A stretch of 53,786 nt of DNA. Origin: Conoideocrella luteorostrata (lineage: Eukaryota; Ascomycota; Sordariomycetes; Hypocreales; Clavicipitaceae). The notes below the pieces were generated by a model. That model saw only the letters and a program-made list of their open reading frames with translations. It was not told where the DNA came from and made no database searches. Location: the NCBI GenBank assembly GCA_032433595.1, contig JASWJB010000308.1:1-53786 (forward strand). The letters are read 5' to 3'. A program made the position numbers and the translations under genes. Below, one piece after another: positions 10,867 to 22,577 of this stretch; position 1 is the first letter of the stretch, and each line of letters opens with the position of its first letter.

Positions 10867-12742
10867 CTATTGTTTGACCTGGAAGCAGATCAATATGGCA
10901 ACCATGAGGAGATAGGACACCTAGGTATTTATCAGTTCTGAGTCAAAATTTAGGAAAAATAACAGAGTCCAAGACTTACGGCGGATACTAGGAAAGGGAG
11001 GCCCACAACACGAATCTTGTGGCTCAAGCCCCACGAGTAAGCCGCCCCCATGATAGGTATGCCAACGAGACTGCCGATCGTGCCTGTGGCTGATATTGCT
11101 GTGAAGAGACGGCCGGAAAATGCTACATCTACCTTTGATGCCAGAAAGGACCGTAGCGTCACGGTAACGCTCGAACCCAGGACTACCATGGCGAACCCAA
11201 CAGCAAGTGCTGCAATATTGGGAGCCATCGCGACGAGAAACGAGCCCGCCGAAGATAATATTATGCCACACGTAGACAGAGCGAGGTCCTTGGCTGAGGC
11301 CTCGACTCCCTTGGATTTAATCAACCAAGAGCTTGCCAGTGGCAAAAGAATGAAGTATAGTAATGAAGAAACCACAGCTCGCAGCGAAAACAATAGTCCA
11401 GCCTATGTTACTGTCAACAAACAGATGCAGCAGAAATTTTTTTTTTTATTTAAAAAAAAAAAAAGAAAGGAAAGGAAAAAAAAAAAAAAAGGATGTCCTT
11501 ACTTTAGCCATCGTCTCATCAAAACGGAATGAAACCCAGGGAATCAGATAGTTGTTTGAGTCTCTTGCCAGATAGAACAGGAAGAACGACCCGAAACATG
11601 TTGCGAGTATTGTGTACTTTGAACGAACAAGTATGTTTGTAGTTGGTACTTGATCGGTCGTATCATTGCGATCCGTAATGTGGTCGCCGAGTAGCGGCTC
11701 ACTTTCATCCGTGGGCAATTCGCTGTTGCTTGGTTGAACATTTAGAGACACCGTGCTGTGGTTTTTGGTCAGAAGCATCGCCGGAAAGAACATGAGGAAG
11801 AACAAAAGAGTTGCAATGAGAAACGGAGTCGCGATGTTGGGGGACATCGTGAGGGAGCCAAGAAGAGGCCCCACGAGATCCGCGATGCCAGAAGTAGCCT
11901 CCATTACTGAGAATGCCGTCGTGCTACCACGATTTATCGTCAACAGATTTCTAAGTTGATAGACTCTCCTTGTAAACTCTCACCGTTGTTCCGAAGTGAC
12001 ACTGTCATTAACGGCAGCAAAAACCAAGGCACCGGTTGCCCAAGGCCCGCCTCCGATGAGGATGAAAAGCGGTGCCAGATAGAAACACCAGACTGGGAAT
12101 ATCCTTGTGGATCCTGATGGCCTGTTAGCCGCGAGTTCAGATTCACCCGAGTTGAGCAATGGGCGAGCACATACCAACAACAGCGACGCAACCCCAGTAT
12201 AAGATAGTACTGGCGATGTTGAGCGAAAGAGCCAGACGCTTGCTGCTCTTATCTACGAGTACGCCCATTGGTATCTGCATGAGCGTCGCTGGGATGTTGT
12301 CAGTGGTCAGCGGTCGTGTTGCAGACTGTCATATATTCTCTTACCGGCGAATACCGAGAGAGTCGATAGAACAGTCAGCAACCACGAGAGTTGAAGCTGC
12401 ACTTCAGAGATCTTGCAGACATCTTCAGGTGGATCCTGATCGTAAAACTGGCCCTCTCTCGCGAAGTAATCGCGACATACCGCAATCTCCAACAGCCTTG
12501 GCGACGGCGCCCCGAGAATAGCGCTGCCAAACTCTACGAGGAAGAGCGAGCAGAATTGTGCATAGCCAGAAATCCAGGGAGTAGTGCCTCCAATCGAAAG
12601 TTCCATCTGCTACGTCGAGGACTCTGTTCCTCACCGTCTCAGTATTTGGAGCCGGTCGCTGTCGATCTTCTGTCGTGTTTGCTTGGGGTTGTGCTTCGCG
12701 GGGATCGCCGCCGGGGGATTCGGTTCGTATTTCATGTGGCAT
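10867..12742 (-). CDS. MFS transporter, six exons, apparent N-terminal frameshift
   Basis: A multipass major facilitator superfamily protein of the plasma or an internal membrane; substrate unknown. Exons by hand: from 12742 to 12345, 12288-12175, 12113-11984, 11950-11503, 11402-10980, 10920-10867. Recognisable parts are WISGYAQFCSLFLVEFGSA (first helix), MGVLVDKSSKRLAL (loop 2-3 signature region), LIGGGPWATGALVF, and AGLLFSLRAVVSSLLYF after the long middle loop. From the internal ATG at 12606 the exons sum to 476 codons plus stop. The usual start appears to be the ATG at 12742 (MPHEIRTESP), but that frame runs into ADGTFDWR and is one base out from GGTTPWISGYAQ. Removing one T from the TTT near 12590 would join them, so a 1-nt indel or a sequencing error is likely. 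The fourth intron (11403-11502) holds long T and A runs. Confidence 0.8.
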
Positions 12743-14201
12743 TATAGATATGCTTGAAAGACCAAAGCTAGATAGGAAGCATTCACTGTCTGTCTTTAAA
12801 CGTGTGTTCCTCTCCAACACGAGGCTGATTGATGCCATATGGCGACCTTGGAGGGACATTTCCCCATCACGTGACTGCAAAGGAAATCCAACGATGCGTT
12901 GTCTCTGGGGGTCCATGTAACTACAGAACCTTTAATTCAAGTATAAGCCGTTGTTTGTTCTATTGAGTTAAAAATATATATATATTCATGTACGTAGGTA
13001 GCATTACTCGTCTTCCACCTAGCTCATAACCCTCCGACGTGTTGCCCATTGGTGGTGTTGAGCAAAGGCCAAAAACAGAATAAATAGTACCAAAAGTCAC
13101 TACTGCCATAGACTTGGTTCGATAAGGCTCTATCAGTCTCAACTTAACCAAACACTGTATTGTATTCTATCCAAATTTAGCCATCAAGAGTTGACCTCAA
13201 ACCAAGAGTGCCGAGCGCCAACAAAGGCACTAAACGCAGGATCCATCAAGTTGTGGAGCACAAGCACCGGCACCCTAGTTATTTACCTTAACTTGGTAAT
13301 AGTTACGGAGTACTCCGCAGTGGTACTAATAGAATTAAACTCCCTGGTTTATTTACATAATAATATACGGAGTAATACTGGCCACAAAATCCAGTATAGC
13401 ATTACTTACTAGCTTTCGTGGAAGCGTCTAAACCAGCATCAAGCAGCACCGTTTCATCATTCGCGGTGAGTACCGAGACCATCGGGCGAGAGAAGCGAAG
13501 GCGACCAAGAGAGGTTTCAGGCAGCTCTGACAAGGTCAGCCGCGAAAGGGTCAACAATACACGTCGGCAGACAGCGGTAGGAAGGCGTGAATAAGCCTCA
13601 CTCAGCAAGAAGGCACCTGGGTGCTGGTGCTCCATAATATCCTCGAATCCTTCCTCTAAATTAGGAAATGGCCGGAGACACGAGCACCATAGCATAGGTA
13701 CTAGCAACGGGTGCACATGCCGCGCTGTGCTGCCAGCGGTGAATGAAGGAATACGGACAGGTACATGTACGTGATGGTGGAAGAGGGCTGTGTGGTGCGG
13801 CTCTTGCCTGTCTGCGCTCAGTGTCGTGAGTACGGAGTAATGATTGGATGATTGGTCTGGACAGGGCTGGCTTGGCAGGTGTCTTCCACTTAACTGCCCC
13901 GACTTCTCCACTTTTGTACCTCTGTGGGCTAACTACTCCGTACGGAGTACTCCGTACTTGCGCGGCTTATTGGAAACAGTTCCAGGCCCGCTGCAGCCTC
14001 CTGCTCGCCCATCTGCTTCCATACTAAACTAGTAGTCACTCTGTACTGCTTACGTCGCTCCATCATCATCGCCGTGATTTCCGGCTCCTCTTCCATTTCT
14101 TTTCTAACTCACGCTCAACGCCACGCTGCTTCACCCTTCTTTTCGTAAACTTTGTAAACTCCATTCTAGCACGGCGTAGAGACGTGCACTACCCATCCGT
14201 C
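12743..14201. promoter_or_regulatory. Divergent intergenic region rich in TACGGAGTACTCCGTA palindromes
   Basis: This separates the starts of the MFS gene (minus) and the membrane protein gene (plus). It contains the palindrome or long parts of it at 13314-13327 and 13934-13957 (overlapping copies), and half sites near 13366 and 13830. A minus-strand frame at 13402-13911 has no recognised similarity. Promoter function is inferred from position only. Confidence 0.45.
13934..13957. repeat. Overlapping palindromes of the TACGGAGTACTCCGTA family
   Basis: Alternating TACTCCGTA and TACGGAGTA units overlap to form a 24-bp symmetric block, about 250 bp upstream of the ATG at 14202. It is the longest such block in the window. 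Confidence 0.8.
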
Positions 14202-15398
14202 ATGCAGTTCAACGTCAAGCGCGCCCTCGAGGGCGGCGATGATATCAGAGGCTACGAGCTGCCCTCGTGGGCCATGCTCGTCTTCCTCATTGACATATTG
14301 CTCCTGATACCCATGATTCTCATCGTAAGTTTTTCTCCGGCGAGCTCGTTTTCCGATCTCTCAAATGGTCTTTCCCTGGCTGCCGACTCACTACAGCGGC
14401 CGCTTCGCCTCCCATCCTATTGCGCGGCAATGTTCCTGACACAGTTCTCATAGTTCGAATACACCTTTAAGATGATCTATCCCGTCTTCGCCATCGTCGA
14501 GGACGAAAACCCACCTGCCTACGAACCCGTCTCGCTGAACGATCAGTCCGCATCCGACCCCGAAGAAGGTGTCACCCGCAACGGCTTCAAGCCGACCCAA
14601 GGCCAGCCTCGCACCGTCACCTCCTCCTTCCGTGCCATCAACCGCCTCCTCATGGCCAACGGCGGCATCAAAGCCAACTTCCGTGGCTTCTTCTGCCTCC
14701 TTGCCCAGCTTTTCCTCACCTCCATCCTCATGGGAATCTTCACGGGCGTCCTCGGCGGCATCTTCTACCCCGTCGCCACCCTACTCGCTTCCCTGACTCT
14801 GGTTCAGTTCAGCACCGCTTGGGTGCATATCATCATTTCGGAGCGATCGCCTTTGCACTTCTGGTCTCGTCTGCCTCCATTCCGACGCACCTTTGACGCA
14901 ACTTGGAAAGCCGTCACCATTTTCTGGTTCGCCCGCGAAGTCACTCGCTTCATTCCCTTCGCCACAGCTCTCATCCTCGGCCTTGAGATCCCTAAGTCTG
15001 GTATCAACGAACCCATGGACATGGACGCCGTCAATACTGCCTTCATCATCAAGTCCATTGTAGTGACCATCATTACTCTCGCTTGCTCTGTCTTCGTCAT
15101 TATCCCCGCCTATGTTATCCTTGTTCGTGTCCAGGCCTCTCTCTTACCTGTCGAGCAGAGCACTATCATTCCCTTTGACCGCTCCTTTGAGGGCAAGGTC
15201 GAGCCTGAGGTTGTTGGCGGAAAGGGCTACGCCACAGTTACTGATGCCTGGACTACGTTCAGCAAGTCTTCGTGGCGCCGCTTGCTCACTCTCTATGTTA
15301 AGATTTTCGCCTTGAGCATGGCTGCTGTGGCTGTCTTTGTTGCTATTATCGTGCCGCAGGCTGTCTTTATTGCAAAGCACAGCAAGGAGGTGCGCTAA
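14202..15398 (+). CDS. Multipass membrane protein, fungal family of unknown function (355 aa)
   Basis: The ATG at 14202 opens MQFNVKRALEGGDD. Exon 1 is 14202-14324, the intron 14325-14453, and exon 2 14454-15398, giving 355 residues. About six to seven hydrophobic segments are visible: residues 22-41, then FRGFFCLLAQLFLTSILMG, ATLLASLTLVQFSTAWVHI, a weak FIPFATALILGL, IIKSIVVTIITLACSVFVII and the C-terminal LSMAAVAVFVAIIVP. Conserved blocks include FAIVEDENPPAYEPV and IPFDRSFEGKVEPEVVGGKG. From memory, related fungal proteins are often labelled ubiquitin carrier or conjugating protein, but no UBC fold or catalytic Cys context is visible, so I do not adopt that name. The family seems common in Sordariomycetes. 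It converges with kinesin-1. Confidence 0.85.
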
Positions 15399-16268
15399 AT
15401 TACATTCATTTGGTATCGACAGAGCTGGCATAGCATGGGCCAGCGCCCACATCTGCACATGCCAATGAAGACATCCTCTGTATTCACCTTTATCACTTAC
15501 AGTCGTCTACGAACAATACTTCATCTGTCATCATTGTTTTCTTTCTTCATATTTTTTTTTTCCTTTTTTGGAATACATAGCGTTGTACTCAGTTGCTTGC
15601 CCTGCAAATTTATATAGCTTTAGTACTAAATTACAACATGTCATTGCCTCATTTCCTCAGACTCTTTGCTTTTTATCGAGATTGACGTTATATATTGCAC
15701 TATGTATGTATGTCAAGCGTTAACTCTACAATCACCGCCATCCGCGAACTCCTCCAATTTCCATTCAAAGACCCATGGATTTCGCTTCTCGTCCATCGTG
15801 AACCCTTCGTGCATCTTGTATCTTTTCCTACCACTCCCATCCTGCCTGCCAGGAACGGATCTCTTTCAAGGTCATGTCATAAAATCCAATCATCGTTGAT
15901 ACCTAGCCTTTCTAAGTTGTAGAGTCGTAAAGAGGAGAGGGAATTTATGATCCCTCGAAGTGTGTACCTCGCAGAGGGATTTGTAATAAGTAAAAAGACC
16001 ACCGACAAAAAAAAAAGGAGGGATAGGCGAGGGAAGGTGGAGCCATATTGTCGCAGAAAGGGACGTTGAACAAAATAATACCATGAGAGGATATCAAATT
16101 CTCTCCGGTTCCAATATCTAAAACTCTGCTGCGTGGTTAAAAAAAAAAAAAACATCTGCTGCAGGTCTAGCAGGAAATAAAGCGGGGGTTATGGTATGTG
16201 CAGTGCATCTAATCGATTTCTCGCTACTCGTAAACGCCTATCGCAAAGCAAAATTACGTAGCAAAGGT
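15399..16268. other. Convergent 3' region
   Basis: This separates the 3' ends of the membrane protein and kinesin genes. It is AT-rich with several T and A runs (for example near 15546, 16007 and 16140). No gene was seen; it probably holds both 3' untranslated regions and poly(A) sites. Confidence 0.5.
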
Positions 16269-19212
16269 TTACGACTTGTTGAAGAACCAGCTGCTTCGTT
16301 TGTTGCTCGCGCCTTCGGTCTGCAGCGACTGGACCGTGGGCAGGGCGGGACCATCCCCTCCGCCTCCACGCAGAGGTTTGGCGATGCGGCTTCCAGCATT
16401 GGCGAAGCTGAAGCCCCCGCCCGTCGCGTTGAGACCTTTGGTACTGCCAGCCTTGGCTGCCTCCAGGCGTTCCTTGACAGAGGCGAGTTGGACCTCGAAC
16501 CTAAACGGGAAAAGAGTGATGTTAGTTAGCCATTGAAGCCAGCAGTGGCTTTGGATTGGAAAAGGGAGGAGTTTCACGTACTTGTGGTTGGCAGCAGCCA
16601 TCTTCTCTTGGCTGTCTTGCAGCAAGCTTTCTAGACTCTGGATGCGCTCGTTTCTCGCAATCAGCTTACGCTCGGCGATGGCAACCTCTTTCTTAAGAGC
16701 AGAGTTCTGCTCTACAAGCTGGCGCTGGACCTGTGTGAGCTGTTCGAGATTCCTCTCCAGGAATGCCATCTTCTTCTGTTGGGCGCGGTTGTTTGAAGAT
16801 CGCAACACATTATTGTACTGCTCGCGGGTCTCGTCAAGTGAAATTTCCAGCTCTACCACACGCTCACAGCGGTTCTGCAAATCCCGCATCAGGCTCTTCT
16901 TCATGACATCAAACTCGGCGATCTGTTGTTGAATGGTCTTGCCATTGGTCATGGGGGCAGCACCGTCAGTCTTGACCCGCTGTTGGAGATCTTCAATGAG
17001 CAGCTTCATCCTCGAGTTCTCATTCATTTTCTGGGCGGCATCTCCCTTCAGCTCCTCGATGAGTTGAGCCTGCGTCGTCTGTCGGTTCGCGTAGGCAGTC
17101 TCCAAGAGAGCCTTGACTTCTTCCACTTCGCACTCGCCCAGATTCTTTGTCAGAAGATCCTCGTATTGCCGCTGCATCGATTCCAGCTTTTCTTCCAGCT
17201 CCAGCCTCCGTCGAGAGTCCACTTCGCCGGACGATGTTCCAAACATTGATAATTCTGCTTGTCTAACGATGCCCTGTGTCTCCACGAGCCTGGCGCGGAG
17301 ATCCTTCAACTCATCCGGCGCAATGTTGTCACCTACAGTACTAATCTCATGCAGCTTGTCGATTTGCTGGATTGCCTCGCTGATGGAGCGCTCGTTGTCG
17401 CTAAAAACATCGCCCCCGAGGTCAAAGCCGGCCATCATCTTGGCCATCTTTTCCGCCTTTCGCTTCTCCTTCTCGTCAAAGGCGGCGCCAGACTCCTTGG
17501 CGTTCATCTTGATGTCAAGAAGCTGCTGCTTGACATTGTCAAGCTCAGTTGTCAGTTCCGAGTTCGCCTCCTTGAGGGCATCCATGGTGATCTGCGCTTC
17601 TTTGCTCTCAAAGGTTAGCCTTTCAAGCTGCATCTTGAATTCGTTCGTTTCCGTCGTGAGTCGTTCGTTTTCCTTGCCCAGTTTGCTGTCATGCTCTTTC
17701 AGGTAGACCATTTCCTCCTTGGTCTCGCGCAAGGCCTTCTCGGCTGCTGACGCTTGGGATTCCCGCTCCGCAAGCTGATCCTGGAGTTCGTTCTCACGAC
17801 GCAAGAATTCCTCACGCTCATCCTTCTCCAGTTGTATACTTGGGGTTGATGCGCGGTCAGTAGCAACCGGAGTTTCTGATCTGCTCTCAGCTGTGAGCCG
17901 AGATGGCGTTGATGGTCGGGGAGCCTTGGCCTCAGTCTTTACGCCCACGGCAACGTCACCCGCTTGTGCCCACTTCTCTTTTGGAACCGATTCTCCGGAT
18001 CGCCACAGCTGTATCTCGCTTTCCAGAGTCGAAATATAGCTCTCAAAGTTGGTAACTTGGCCTTGGGCCTTCTTGAGTAGCATCTTGAGCTCGGCAGGGC
18101 TGAGCTCTGCATTGACCTTGGCCTTATTCTTGATGGACTTGGCTCTCGTACCAAATCGCATCGTGCTGAGTGTTTCGGCATCGTTATAACTGCTGGGAGA
18201 GCAATTGATAATAAGTGTTGTTCGGCTATTACCACCCAAGGATTCTTGCAAGATTCGCGTCAATTTTGAATCTCGATATGGGACATGGGATGATTTGCCA
18301 TCAGTTAAGGCATTGATAACCATGCCCAGGGCGCTCAAACTCTTGTTAATTTTCTTGGCCTCTTCGAGTGTTTGCCCGCTTGCACCAGTCTTCCCCACCT
18401 TTTCGCTACCGGCCAAATCCACCAAGAAGAGCTGACCGCTCTTCGCCGAGCCGGTCTCAACATTTTTCTGCGTAACGGTAATGACAAAAATCGAATGCGA
18501 TCGCGAGGATTCTTGGTTCATGTTGGTGGCTGCAACAGCTCGGGCATTTCCTCCCCTTCTCATGACTTCGTAGACTTCCTGCACACTCGATACGTAAATC
18601 TCAAGCAGTCCTTTGACGTAGACTCCGCGATTTTTCTCTTCATGGACTGGCAGATTGTCATTCTGGGGAGCTAGGAGATCCCGAATCCTCTCCATGTAGA
18701 TTTCCATATAACTGACTCGTACGGTGTATTCTATTGTGCTTGGACTGGTCATGATGCTGGCAAAGATCTGTTCAACAATACGGGGGATAACGCCTCGTCC
18801 TTCGTCGTCGTCGATGTTCGTACCCATCATAGTATATGATTTACCGGCGCCAGTTTGACCATAGGCAAAGACGGTGCCATTGTAGCCGTTCAAAATATCG
18901 TCTACGGTGGGTCGAATGGAGAAGTCGAAGATGTCCTGCTGCTTGCATTCCATGTCAAACACCCTATCGAATGTGAATGAGCCCTGAGCCTCTCTTGACT
19001 GTATGCACTATTAGCCAGATTCATGAGATGCATAATCCGCGTGCGACCGCCACAAAAGACACCCCGTAGCGAGAGCGGGAGGGGTTGGGCCATACGTCAA
19101 GTGTACAAGAGTCTTCTGAGCTGAAAGTCACAATGGGCTTGCCGCCCGAATCCAGCTCGATCCGGTTCTGCGGCCGGAACCGGGCCACGACCTTGATACT
19201 ATTCGCAGACAT
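16269..19212 (-). CDS. Conventional kinesin heavy chain (kinesin-1)
   Basis: A plus-end-directed microtubule motor for long-range vesicle and organelle transport along hyphae. Exons are 19212-19096, 18998-16582 and 16500-16269, giving 921 residues, normal for fungal kinesin-1. The motor domain spans about residues 1-330: the N-terminus has IKVVARFRPQN; the P-loop GQTGAGKS is at about 86-93; switch I is NQESSRSHS and switch II DLAGSEKVGKTGA; HVPYRDSKLTRILQESLGG is the microtubule-binding helix region. The neck and coiled-coil stalk follow, and the conserved FEVQLASVKERLEAAK and AKPLRGGGGDG tail segments close the protein. The last intron (16501-16581, 81 nt) is a multiple of three and has no stop, so its retention would add 27 hydrophobic-rich residues inside the distal stalk. 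The splice sites (GTACGT and TTTAG) are good, so I favour removal. Divergent upstream neighbour: LCMT1. Confidence 0.95.
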
Positions 19213-20842
19213 TTTGAGGGTGGTTATGCGATGCTGCTGCTATGTTGTGGTCGTGGACCGCACCCCTCGGGGGGACTTTGTTGTCGATGGATATCAGGGG
19301 CGGTGGGCACAGGCAACGCGCGATATGCAGCGGAGCGGCCGGACAAACTAGGCGATATGGTCTTCAAAACGCGAGCTGATTTCGATTGAAAAGTGGCAAT
19401 ATGACAAACTAGTCGATGCTCCAAAAAGCAATCACATTTGTCTATGCAATTACCAAAGCCAAAGATGGACTACGCGACACAGGACAAGGTCGAGGTCTGG
19501 CTGGGAAGGACGCGCTTCGGCGGTAACCGGTGTAACAGTGGGAGGAGCATCTCGTTACCTGCAGGTAGGTACCTACCAGGTGTTGTCGCCCAGTGTGGCT
19601 TGGCGCGAGCGCCGCCCCAAAAGCCCCTCTCCTCCCGCCCAGTGCCGTAGCGGACAGAAATTGTCATAGATGGCAGGAATGACTCACGTGACACATTCTA
19701 CCCAACAGGAAGAGAAATCAACGTTAGCCAGACCTTATTACGGAGTATTGTGAGATGCTTTACGTGAATACATGCCTTACAAGCCAGTCAATACCGACTG
19801 TCCACATGTCAAGTCTAGCATTCCACTGGATGGAACCAGCACGTAACAATCTTTGTCATTCTGGAAAACGAGAAGATAATAGATAACAAAATATAGCAAA
19901 TGGATAAGAAGTTGACAAAGACGCCCAGGCGTCCGACAGACCACTCCCCAGCGCCCCAAGCGACAGATGAAGAACAATGAACTCGCTCCAAGACAAGGAG
20001 CACGCGAAGAATTGACGCTGGTCGCTCGTGGGTGACGTGCAAGGCACACAGCAGCCTGCAACGGTGCAACTTGTGGTCTCTGGGGAATTTTAGCACACCT
20101 TCTAGTGCCCTTACATTCATTGTTGATAACTCTCTTCGTTACGCCGTTCTGTCGACGAAGCTTCATCACATACTTCGCGGTACACTCCCCCACCGTGACC
20201 CATGTTAGCCTTCGTGGCGCCGACTAGGCGGTAAATCCGCATACAATACGGAGTACTCCGTACTAGTTAGCTCATATGACCAGGTACCCGTAGGCTGGTA
20301 CTAGGCCAGTAGGCCAAGCACGCTGTAATGGCAGCAAATCGACGCTTCAATCCACCACACCTTGGCGGATGGTGGGCTGCATAACTATCCAGCCATGCTG
20401 ACGGTTCTCCCACGTATAAAATGTGTCAAATCACACTTTCGTTCCTTGTGAGCTTCAGAGTCTCTAGACACGGATTATTGTCGAGAAAATAAGCACCATA
20501 GCCAATACTTATCCATGAGTATTGACTATATCCGACAACGCTTCGTCGACAACTTGACGATGGAGCTGCAATTTGGAATGACGGGAGCCACAGCGTGAGT
20601 GACTGGGTAGCTCCTGCCTGGACCAGTTGACATGAACTGCCGTACTCCGTATACTGTGCAGTATGCTGTGCGCCGGGAACGCGGGGCAGCGCCAACAGGA
20701 TGGACCCATTACATAGGCGCGGAGCTTCTACCTACAAGCTGCTCCCAGCCTATGGCTAAGTTGAGCTTCGATCCGATCCAGGGAAAAAAAAAATCACCAA
20801 CCGACCCAGTCCAGCTTGTCATCTTTCCTCTTCCAACGTCTT
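19213..20842. promoter_or_regulatory. Divergent promoter region, kinesin / LCMT1
   Basis: 1.6 kb between two divergent starts, with no supported gene. It holds a perfect 16-bp palindrome at 20247-20262, half sites at 19739 and 20641, and a GGTAGGTACCTACC palindrome near 19564. Open frames at 19438-20193 show no family similarity. Confidence 0.5.
20247..20262. repeat. Perfect palindrome TACGGAGTACTCCGTA
   Basis: A 16-bp perfect self-complementary copy of the motif that recurs between genes in this window. Confidence 0.9.
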
Positions 20843-21988
20843 ATGGCTGCCCCGTCTATCCCGAATCTCCTCACTTTGAGAGGTGGCGGCCGTGGCGGAG
20901 GCCGTGGGGGCAGGGGTAATAGACGGCTACCAGGTGGTCCCCCTTCCTCATCCACGGCTGTTTCTCCCGATGCCGCCATTCAAGGCACCGATACGGATGC
21001 CGCCGTGTCACGATTAAGCGCCGTCGATTTGGGTTACCTAGAGGACCCATACGCAAGGCTCTTTGTATCAGGACCACCCACGAGACGGCTGCCCATTATC
21101 AACCGAGGTCAGCTTGTGCGCGAACCAAAGCTCTTCATTGCCCGTCACCAAACCTCATCAGCAGGCTGACACCTAGTAGGGACGTACATGAGGACAACAT
21201 GTCTAGACACAATAATTGACGCATTTCTTTCACATAATGGTGCTTCATTGAAGCAAATCATATCTCTTGGTGCCGGCACTGACACCCGTCCCCTACACAG
21301 ACTTCAACAGCCAGGAGCCGAAAACATCATTTACCACGAACTTGACTTTGAGCCCACCTGCCGACGCAAATTGACCATTGTCCGATCTTCACCAAGTCTA
21401 CGACATGTATTCAAAGACTTTAGCATTCATGATTCCGGCTCATGGAGCGCTGAGCCCTGCAAAGGCGGCGAATACCATTGTCATGCCATAGATCTTCGCA
21501 ACCTGAACAATTCAGTCACTGAATTACCAAGCAAGATACGTAGTGACCTCCCAACGCTTCTATTATCTGAATGTTGTCTCTGCTACTTGACGCAACAAGG
21601 ATCGGAAAGTGTGTTGCAGTTTTTCAGCTCCAAGATAAGCATCATCGGCGCATTGCTGTATGAGCCCATGCCCCTTGATGACGCCTTTGGGAATATGATG
21701 ATTTCGAACTTGAAAGCTCGGCATATTTTTATGCCATCTCTGGACAAGTATAAGGATCACCGGGAACAATTATCAAGGCTTCGAGAGTCAGGATTTGAGA
21801 CTGCTGACTACGCTACAATTGCGAACGCGTGGGCTACTTGGGTAGGTCAGCGGGAAAGGGACAGAGTAGATCGGTTGGAAGGCTTGGATGAAGTTGAGGA
21901 GTGGGAGTTATTGGCGACGCATTATGTTGTTGTTTGGGGGACTAGAGGGGTTAGTTTTGGACCATGGGGTGAAATGGAAGTTAGTTGA
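20843..21988 (+). CDS. PPM1: Leucine carboxyl methyltransferase 1 (PP2A methyltransferase)
   Basis: An S-adenosylmethionine-dependent enzyme that methylates the C-terminal leucine of the PP2A catalytic subunit and so steers holoenzyme assembly. Exon 1 is 20843-21107 and exon 2 21180-21988; the 72-nt intron splits a Gly codon, restoring INRGTYMRTT and giving 357 residues, close to the usual 350-400. The SAM-binding motif I is LGAGTDTRP, preceded by [11 protein letters not shown]. Other family landmarks are [14 protein letters not shown] near the N-terminus, [11 protein letters not shown] (motif after the sheet strand) and [15 protein letters not shown]. The N-terminus carries a Gly/Arg-rich stretch ([16 protein letters not shown]), which is unlike the core family and may be disordered. 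ATG 20843 is the first in frame that fits. Confidence 0.92.
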
Positions 21989-22577
21989 TCAAACCTGCTC
22001 AGGTTTTTCGCCAAAAATAATCTACTCTAATGGCCAGATCTACCATGAAGGAAACGTACTAGTTTACAAATTTCTTTTGATTTTATGATGACCATGTGTC
22101 TCGGGCCAAGTCAGTTATTCGCACTCACTAAATGTGGGTCACGTGTCTCCCTCAGCTGGGGATCGCCAACACCAGCCCAGCCAATAGCCGACGGCGCGCG
22201 ACTTCTCTGTCCCTTCACCTCTCATGCTCACTCACACTCACTCACTCACTCACTCACTGACGACAGATACCCTAACCGGTAATCTAGCATTGTATATCCA
22301 AAACAATCACCAGCAATCACCAAACCCATTGGGATAACCCACAGTTTTTTGCTTTACCCATCCACACGCCGATATTCCGAACTGATCATCCGGCGCAAGC
22401 ATCTCACACATCCCTACGCACCATCGCTCTCTTGTCAGCAGAAGGAGTCTAGTACACAGGATATAGCAGGAGGAACATTAGACAGCCAGTCTGCATTCTT
22501 TCCGAGAGGGCGCCTCGTCTCACGACGAGGCTCGTCTGGAAATTTGACGATCTCACCCTCATAGTTAAGCCGCAAGC
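21989..22577. other. Intergenic with a TCAC microsatellite
   Basis: No gene. A (TCAC)n tract of about 30 bp lies at 22227-22258, roughly 320 bp upstream of the SPT3 start. The rest probably holds the LCMT1 3' end and the SPT3 promoter. Confidence 0.6.

Noticed and set aside
6041..12742. A secondary-metabolite cluster (regulator, unknown gene, MFS)
   Set aside because: No polyketide synthase, peptide synthetase, terpene cyclase or P450 is present, and the unknown gene lacks methyltransferase motifs.
13402..13911. 169-codon minus-strand frame
   Set aside because: No similarity, lies in a palindrome-rich promoter region, composition unlike nearby genes.
14202..15398. Ubiquitin carrier/conjugating enzyme label
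   Set aside because: The protein is a multipass membrane protein with no UBC fold or catalytic Cys; the label circulates in databases, from memory, without support in the sequence.
17113..17706. Ser-rich 197-codon plus-strand frame
   Set aside because: Antisense shadow of the kinesin coiled coil; repeated Ser and Leu come from complementing heptad codons.
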